Source: Desulfobacteraceae bacterium
GTDB taxonomy: Bacteria; Desulfobacterota; Desulfobacteria; Desulfobacterales; UBA5852
Direction: 5' to 3'
Assembly (NCBI GenBank): GCA_014237395.1
Contig: JABZFP010000041.1
Coordinates: 461,742 to 525,741 of the forward strand
Length of the DNA: 64,000 bases
How positions within the stretch are numbered: position 1 is the first letter of the stretch; every line of letters begins with the position of its first letter. The position numbers were made by a program, and so were the translations under genes. Of this stretch, positions 59,571 through 64,000 are shown one piece after another. The notes beneath the pieces are model-generated. The model did no database searches, was not told the origin of the DNA, and saw only the letters and a program-made list of their open reading frames with translations.

Positions 59571-60353
59571 ATGGCAAAGTTGGCAGGCAGGGTTTTAGTC
59601 GCAGCACTGATGCTGGTTTTCGGGCTGGGAGGGACCGCCGGGGCGCATTTTGGTATGGTGATTCCCTCGGACAACATGGTGATGCAGGCGGATGACCGCA
59701 CCATTGCGCTCAACCTGAGTTTTTCCCACCCCATGGAAATGGTCGGCATGCCGCTGGTCAAACCCAAAGCGTTTAACGTGCAGGCCAACGGCGAGGCCCA
59801 GGACCTCATTCCGGTGCTGCAACCGGCGCAGGTGATGGATCATCCCGCCTGGACGGCCGCCTACCCGATCAAGCGGCCCGGGGTCTACATGTTTGTCATG
59901 GAACCGCAGCCTTACTGGGAACCGGCTGAAGACTGCTACATCATCCACTACACCAAAACCGTGGTCACGGCATTCGGCGACGACGAGGGCTGGGATGCCG
60001 AGCTTGGACTCAAAACCGAGATCGTGCCCCTGGCCAAGCCCTACGGCTTGTATGCCGGCAATATTTTCCAGGGCGTCGTCAAGCTGGACGGCGAACCGGT
60101 GCCTTACGCCGAGGTGGAGGTCGAATATTACAACCAAGACCAGTCCGCCACGGCCCCGACGGACTATATGGTGACCCAGACGGTCAAGGCTGACCAGAAT
60201 GGCGTGTTCAGCTATGCGGCCCCGAAGGCGGGGTGGTGGGGCTTTGCCGCCTTGAACACGGCCGACTACACCCTGAAAGCCGACGGCCAGGACAAGGACG
60301 TGGAGTTGGGCGCGGTGATTTGGGTGCGGTTTGAGGACTGGCAGGGCCGATAG
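59571..60353 (+). CDS. DUF4198-family exported protein of a cobalt/nickel ECF transporter
   Basis: 260 residues. Signal peptide (MAKLAGRVLVAALMLVFGLGGTAGA) and a mature start HFGMVIPSDNMVMQ, then Ig-like halves with GPGVYMFVMEPQPYWEPAEDCYIIHYTK-type and PVPYAEVEVEYYNQD segments. DUF4198 proteins are encoded with nickel/cobalt ECF transporters and are thought to bind metal at the cell surface (NikK-like). GGAGGA precedes the ATG. Its stop codon lies within the target duplication of repeat copy B. Confidence 0.82.
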   Translation: MAKLAGRVLVAALMLVFGLGGTAGAHFGMVIPSDNMVMQADDRTIALNLSFSHPMEMVGMPLVKPKAFNVQANGEAQDLIPVLQPAQVMDHPAWTAAYPIKRPGVYMFVMEPQPYWEPAEDCYIIHYTKTVVTAFGDDEGWDAELGLKTEIVPLAKPYGLYAGNIFQGVVKLDGEPVPYAEVEVEYYNQDQSATAPTDYMVTQTVKADQNGVFSYAAPKAGWWGFAALNTADYTLKADGQDKDVELGAVIWVRFEDWQGR

Positions 60354-60356
60354 ATA

Positions 60357-60546
60357 GTGCCCATCCGTAAATGGCATCTTTCGGCCCCTGGCGGCGTTCT
60401 CGCTCGTTTTCAATACTCGAAATAGCTGAGCTATTCCTCCGGTTGACACCCACCGTTCGGAATAGATCAGACGGGAAGTCTCGCGGAGCGGGAAAATTCG
60501 CTCGGGCCTTGCCAGGAACCAAAATCTACCGTTTATGGACGCACAC
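60357..60546 (-). mobile_element. 190-bp MITE-like element, copy B (inverted relative to copy A)
   Basis: Same length and plan as copy A in opposite orientation, with ends GTGCCCATCCGTAAATGG and CCGTTTATGGACGCACAC. It is flanked by the perfect direct repeat TAGATA (60351-60356 and 60547-60552), and the left copy includes the TAG stop of the DUF4198 gene. The corresponding internal stem is AATAG/CTATT (60421-60435), again 118 bp from the matching end. Confidence 0.85.
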
Positions 60547-60591
60547 TAGATATTGGCCCGATGAAAGTCTGACGCGATACGGTCAGGTGCT

Positions 60592-60625
60592 GCCGGGCGG
60601 AAGAGGGGGATTATTTCCGCCCGGC
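60592..60625 (+). promoter_or_regulatory. Strong hairpin before cbiM
   Basis: GCCGGGCGGAA (60592-60602) / TTCCGCCCGGC (60615-60625), a perfect 11-bp stem with a 12-nt loop, ending 7 nt before TAAGGAG and the cbiM ATG. There is no T-tract, so it is more likely a translation-control or RNA-processing stem than a terminator. Confidence 0.6.
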
Positions 60626-60642
60626 TCACGTAAGGAGCGAAG

Positions 60643-61281
60643 ATGCATATTTCCGAGGGGGTGCTGTCGGGCCCGGTTTTACTGACGGGGGGCGTCCTGA
60701 CCGTGGCGGGAACGGCCATCGGTCTCAAAAAACTGGATTTCGAACGAATTGCCCGGGCCGGCATTTTGTCGTCGGCGTTTTTTGTGGCCTCCCTGATCCA
60801 TGTTCCGGTCGGCCCCTCCAGCGTCCATCTTATCCTGAACGGTATTGTCGGGTTGATCTTGGGATGGGGTGCTTTTCCTGCGATCCTGGTGGCACTGTTT
60901 CTTCAGGGCATGCTGTTCCAGTTCGGTGGATTGACCACGCTGGGCGTCAACACGTTGATCATGGCCCTGCCGGCCGTGGTTTGCTACTATAGCTTCGGTC
61001 CGCTCGTACAGCAGGGCAACCGGATTGCGCTGCCGGCCGCCTTTGCCTGCGGTTTCATGGGGATTTTCCTGGGGGCGGTGGTGGCCGGTGCGGCGTTGAT
61101 GTTCACGGAGGAGAATTTCCTGGAAGTCACCCTTCTCATGGTGTCCGCCCATCTTCCGGTGATGATCATCGAGGGGTTGATGACGGCGTTTTGCGTGGCT
61201 TTTTTTCGCAAGGTGCAGCCCGACATGCTGCCCCATTTTAAAGCTCCGAAAACGGATTTTTCCTGCAATGGGAGGTCGTAA
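60643..61281 (+). CDS. cbiM: Cobalt ECF transporter substrate-binding membrane protein CbiM
   Basis: 212 residues. The N-terminus starts MHISEGVLSGPVLLTGG; the free Met-His-Ile start forms the metal site in CbiM/NikM. Six or seven membrane helices follow, with SSVHLILNGIVGLILGWGAFPAI and the QGMLFQFGGLTTLGVNTLIMALPA signature. TAAGGAG precedes the ATG. It works with CbiQ and CbiO encoded downstream. Confidence 0.95.
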   Translation: MHISEGVLSGPVLLTGGVLTVAGTAIGLKKLDFERIARAGILSSAFFVASLIHVPVGPSSVHLILNGIVGLILGWGAFPAILVALFLQGMLFQFGGLTTLGVNTLIMALPAVVCYYSFGPLVQQGNRIALPAAFACGFMGIFLGAVVAGAALMFTEENFLEVTLLMVSAHLPVMIIEGLMTAFCVAFFRKVQPDMLPHFKAPKTDFSCNGRS

Positions 61282-61286
61282 CGATC

Positions 61287-61937
61287 ATGTGTCGAGTGGA
61301 TTGTTGGGGGTGGCATCGTCGTTTTACGCTTATCGTCGTGGTGATGGTTCTGTTTGTTTTCCCGTTAGTTGTCAAGCAGGCCTTCGCCCACAAGGTGACG
61401 ATTTTTGCCTGGGTCGAAGGCGATACCGTCCACACGGAAAGTAAATTCAGCGGCGGGCGCGTTGCCAAACAGGCCTCTATCGAAGTATATGACCGCACCG
61501 GAGCGCTCTTGCTGGAGGGGCGCACGGATGATGAGGGGCGTTTTGTTTTTAAGGCCCCCAAGCAGGAGGAATTGCGCATCGTGCTGGTCGCCGGCGCGGG
61601 CCATCGGAATGAGTGGGTGGTCAAAGCCGAAGAATTTGCGGGTCATGTGCGGCCGGTGGCAGATGATGATACGGTATTGTCCAAGCAGACCGAACCCGTG
61701 GGCGCTACCCCTTTGCCGGGGAGGATCGATATCTCCCGTGAGGATCTGCAGACCATGATCGAGGCGGCCCTGGAAAAGCAGCTGCAGCCGGTGCTGCGCC
61801 GCCTGTACCAGATGGATGAAGGCCCGCGGCTGGCCGATATCATTGGCGGCATCGGCTACATTTTGGGTCTGGTGGGCCTGGGTGCTTATATTCATTTCCG
61901 CCGGCGCTCGACCTCGGAGGATCCCCGTGCTCGCTGA
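61287..61937 (+). CDS. NikL/CbtL-like accessory protein of the cobalt transporter
   Basis: 216 residues. A signal/anchor helix, then AHKVTIFAWVEGDTVHTESKFSGGRVAKQASIEVYD, an Ig-like domain beginning with His right after the leader, and a C-terminal membrane helix (IIGGIGYILGLVGLGAYIHF). This layout fits NikL/CbtL-type components that replace CbiN in many Proteobacteria; the exposed His after cleavage suggests metal relay to CbiM. It starts 5 nt after cbiM and overlaps cbiQ by 11 nt. Confidence 0.8.
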   Translation: MCRVDCWGWHRRFTLIVVVMVLFVFPLVVKQAFAHKVTIFAWVEGDTVHTESKFSGGRVAKQASIEVYDRTGALLLEGRTDDEGRFVFKAPKQEELRIVLVAGAGHRNEWVVKAEEFAGHVRPVADDDTVLSKQTEPVGATPLPGRIDISREDLQTMIEAALEKQLQPVLRRLYQMDEGPRLADIIGGIGYILGLVGLGAYIHFRRRSTSEDPRAR

Positions 61938-62679
61938 ACCCTTCGCCCATGGGCAATCATTCGTCCATGGCCTTGATCCCCGCGTGCGCATTGCGACAAG
62001 TACGGTTTTTTCGTGTCTGGTCGCGGTGGCCAATTCTTTCACCGTGCTTGTCATCGCCTGTATGATTTCCCTGGGGCTGGTGTTGCTGGCTCGCCTGGAT
62101 CTTGCTGCGGTGGGCCGTCGGGTTTCGGTGGTTTTCGGGTTTTTGATCTTGCTCTGGCTCATTCTACCGCTAACCTATGAGGGGGAGCCCGTCGGCCAAT
62201 GGGGGCCGCTGGTCTGGCATCGGCCGGGGGTGGCCCTGGCTGCCCGAATTTCCCTGAAATCGTTTGCCATTCTGGCTGCTTTCACAGCGCTCTTGGCCAC
62301 GATGGCGGTCAGCACCATGGGCCACGCCCTGGATCGAATGGGCCTGCCCAGCAAGCTCATTCATCTGCTGCTGATGTGCTATCGTTATATTTTCGTTATC
62401 GAGCAGGAGTATCGCCGCTTGAACGCAGCCATGCGCATCCGGGCCTTTCGGCCCCGGACCAACCTGCACACCTATCGCAGCTATGCCTACCTGGTCGGCA
62501 TGTTGTTTGTGCGTGCCGCCGCGCGCGCCGAACGGGTGCATCAGGCCATGCGATGTCGCGGGTTTCAGGGCCGCTTTCATACCATGGCCCAATTTCCCCG
62601 ACAGGCCGGCAATCGCCTGTTTTTAGTTGCCACGACATCTGCTATGCTTGGCCTGGCCTGGCTGGAGTGGTTGCAATAA
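61927..62679 (+). CDS. cbiQ: ECF transporter transmembrane subunit CbiQ
   Basis: 250 residues. Starts with GTG at 61927 (GGAGGATCCCC before it) to give LAEPFAHGQSFVHGLDPRVRI. The coupling helices with Ala-Arg-Gly-type motifs are in EYRRLNAAMRIRAFRP and AERVHQAMRCRGFQG, which contact the ATPase. An in-frame ATG 111 nt upstream lies inside the previous gene and is rejected. It belongs to the cobalt uptake operon. Confidence 0.92.
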   Translation: MLAEPFAHGQSFVHGLDPRVRIATSTVFSCLVAVANSFTVLVIACMISLGLVLLARLDLAAVGRRVSVVFGFLILLWLILPLTYEGEPVGQWGPLVWHRPGVALAARISLKSFAILAAFTALLATMAVSTMGHALDRMGLPSKLIHLLLMCYRYIFVIEQEYRRLNAAMRIRAFRPRTNLHTYRSYAYLVGMLFVRAAARAERVHQAMRCRGFQGRFHTMAQFPRQAGNRLFLVATTSAMLGLAWLEWLQ

Positions 62680-62719
62680 CCGTTATGGCCTCGCCGGTGA
62701 AGGGAGAGACGGAATCATC

Positions 62720-63508
62720 GTGAACACAGGGACCATTCCGATCGTGCTCGTGGCATCGGGCACGGCAACCGCCGCATCCGAAACCTACCAGAAAATGGAT
62801 ACGGTGTTCCGCCGTCATTTTCCCGCCCATGAGATCTGTTGGGCCTATTCTTCCCGTGCGATTCGCAGCCGTGTCCGGGCACAGGGCGGTGGGGAGCTGA
62901 AAACACCGACGGCCGTTCTGGGCGATCTTGCCGCCCGTGGGTATCGACAGGCGGTGGTGCAGTCCCTGCATCTCATTTGCGGTACCGAGTTTCATCACAT
63001 GGTGTGGTCGGCGGCCAGGAGTCCGCTGGCGGTCAACCTCGGTCTGCCGCTGCTTTCCCACCCGGAAGACTTTAGCGATGTCATGGACTGGATGGCGGCT
63101 TTGGTCCCGCAGGATGTCCGGGAGGCGCTGGTATGGGTTGGCCACGGCACGGCCCATCCGTCCTGGATGACCTATGACCTGCTTATCCGTCACATGCGCG
63201 ACCGTTTCCAAGAGCGGGTTCTGTTGGGATTGATAAAAGAGGGTCCCGGACCCGGTCAGGTTGCCCAGATTCTAAAAATGGCGGACGTGCGTCGTGTCAC
63301 CCTGCGTCCCTTAATGCTGGTGGCCGGCGCTCATTTCGGCCAGGACATCGCCCGGGAACGTTCGGGTTCCTGGAAAACCGAACTGGAAACAGCCGGGCTC
63401 GTGGTGGCACCCCGGGCCGAGGGTGTCGGTCTGGAGCCGGCCATCCAGGCGATATTTGTACGTCATATCCAGGCGGCCTTGGCGGCTAAACCACTGACTC
63501 TAACCTGA
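62720..63508 (+). CDS. cbiK: Cytoplasmic sirohydrochlorin cobaltochelatase CbiK (second copy)
   Basis: 262 residues without a signal peptide, beginning with GTG at 62720 (MNTGTIPIVLVASGTATAA). Active-site blocks match the family: VVQSLHLICGTEFHHMV, ALVWVGHGTAHPSWMTYD and LRPLMLVAGAHFGQDIAR. With the secreted copy at 53432 the window has both a periplasmic and a cytoplasmic CbiK, as described in Desulfovibrio. It lies within the cobalt-uptake operon, so imported cobalt is delivered next to its first user. Start assignment rests on the family N-terminus. Confidence 0.9.
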   Translation: MNTGTIPIVLVASGTATAASETYQKMDTVFRRHFPAHEICWAYSSRAIRSRVRAQGGGELKTPTAVLGDLAARGYRQAVVQSLHLICGTEFHHMVWSAARSPLAVNLGLPLLSHPEDFSDVMDWMAALVPQDVREALVWVGHGTAHPSWMTYDLLIRHMRDRFQERVLLGLIKEGPGPGQVAQILKMADVRRVTLRPLMLVAGAHFGQDIARERSGSWKTELETAGLVVAPRAEGVGLEPAIQAIFVRHIQAALAAKPLTLT

Positions 63509-63519
63509 GAGAGGCGGCA

Positions 63520-64000
63520 TTGACGGATACGCACCAACCATCTCCCCTTATCGCCATGCGGGGTGTTTGTTTTAATTATCCCGGCGGTCCTCCCATATTG
63601 AACGACCTGGACTTTGAGCTGTTTCGGGGTGAACGGGTGGGGCTGGTCGCGCCCAACGGCAGCGGCAAAACGACCCTTTTCCATATCCTCATGGGGTTGC
63701 TGAAACCGTGTGCCGGTGAGGTCCGTATTTTTGGACGGCCGGTTCACCGGGAGCAGGATTTTATCGAGGTCCGGCAGCGTATCGGCATGCTGTTTCAGGA
63801 TGCGGATGATCAGCTTTTCAGCCCCACCGTGCTGGAAGATGTGGCGTTCGGTCCGCTGAATCTGGGAAAGTCCCGCGAGGAGGCGGCAACCATCGCCCGC
63901 CGAACCTTGGCCCGGCTGGGGCTGGAGGGGTTCGAGAATCGTGTCACCTTTCGCCTGTCCGGAGGGGAGAAACGCCTGGTTTCCCTGGCCACCGTCCTGG
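63520..64000 (+). CDS. cbiO: Cobalt ECF transporter ATPase CbiO, C-terminus cut by window end
   Basis: First 160 residues are visible, starting with TTG at 63520 after GAGAGGCGG. It shows Walker A APNGSGKTT, Q-loop MLFQDADDQLFSPTVLEDVAFGP (the DDQLF block is typical of CbiO) and signature LSGGEKR. Walker B lies outside the window. It completes the cbiM-L-Q-O cobalt importer. Confidence 0.94.
   Translation, partial: MTDTHQPSPLIAMRGVCFNYPGGPPILNDLDFELFRGERVGLVAPNGSGKTTLFHILMGLLKPCAGEVRIFGRPVHREQDFIEVRQRIGMLFQDADDQLFSPTVLEDVAFGPLNLGKSREEAATIARRTLARLGLEGFENRVTFRLSGGEKRLVSLATVL

Noticed and set aside
1..64000. CRISPR arrays, tRNA or rRNA genes, integrase, phage or IS transposase genes
   Set aside because: None seen on either strand; no regularly spaced repeats, no tRNA-like cloverleaf with CCA, and no recombinase motifs.

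Overview
The window is high-GC, tightly packed bacterial DNA. It most resembles a sulfate-reducing-type Desulfobacterota genome (Desulfobacteraceae/Desulfosarcinaceae-like). The reasons are a propionate/acetate activation locus with methylmalonyl-CoA epimerase, a GatCAB operon, and a cobalamin locus carrying a secreted CbiK cobaltochelatase in the gene order I remember from Desulfovibrio. This is an inference from gene content; there is no rRNA or tRNA in the window to confirm it.

Layout. (1) 1-9 kb, minus strand: partial TetR regulator, methylmalonyl-CoA epimerase, PrpE-type acyl-CoA synthetase and an acetate-type transporter behind a textbook sigma-54 promoter (4062-4076). A sigma-54 response regulator and a Cache-domain histidine kinase lie next door, apparently a small-carboxylate sensing circuit. 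(2) 9-13 kb, minus: aminotransferase, NifU-like protein, tgt, queA and a DUF2065 protein. (3) 13.3-20.3 kb, plus: a TylF-like methyltransferase, then a signalling/export cluster. It contains a SpoIIE/PP2C phosphatase whose 5' end carries an in-frame TGA, an ABC exporter with a huge insertion in its ATPase domain, a cNMP-binding-like protein, an RsbW-like kinase and a STAS protein. (4) 20.3-32.8 kb, minus: a PqqD-like pair, a secreted protein, two very large OPT-like membrane proteins, and an FtsX permease/LolD-type ATPase/1627-residue degenerate-M28-FtsX fusion. (5) 32.8-41 kb, minus: a glycan gene cluster with two MurG-like transferases, a GT4, a STELLO-type transferase, a polysaccharide deacetylase and a histidine phosphatase.

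(6) 41.2-53 kb: gatB (plus), porin (minus), an FG-GAP protein (plus), then a minus-strand housekeeping run argS-SPOR-gatC-gatA-59-aa protein-mutL. (7) 53-64 kb, plus: a cobalamin riboswitch with terminator controls cbiK(secreted)-FecCD permease-ATPase-binding protein-cbiL-nucleoside-recognition protein. A cobalt ECF uptake operon follows (DUF4198, cbiM, NikL/CbtL-like, cbiQ, a second cytosolic cbiK, cbiO running off the window end).

The most striking non-coding structure is a pair of 190-bp elements (59190-59379 and 60357-60546) in opposite orientation. Each has 18-bp terminal inverted repeats and is flanked by perfect 6-bp direct repeats, and they share a stem conserved by compensatory substitutions. 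They bracket the first gene of the cobalt uptake operon, and one target duplication contains that gene's stop codon.
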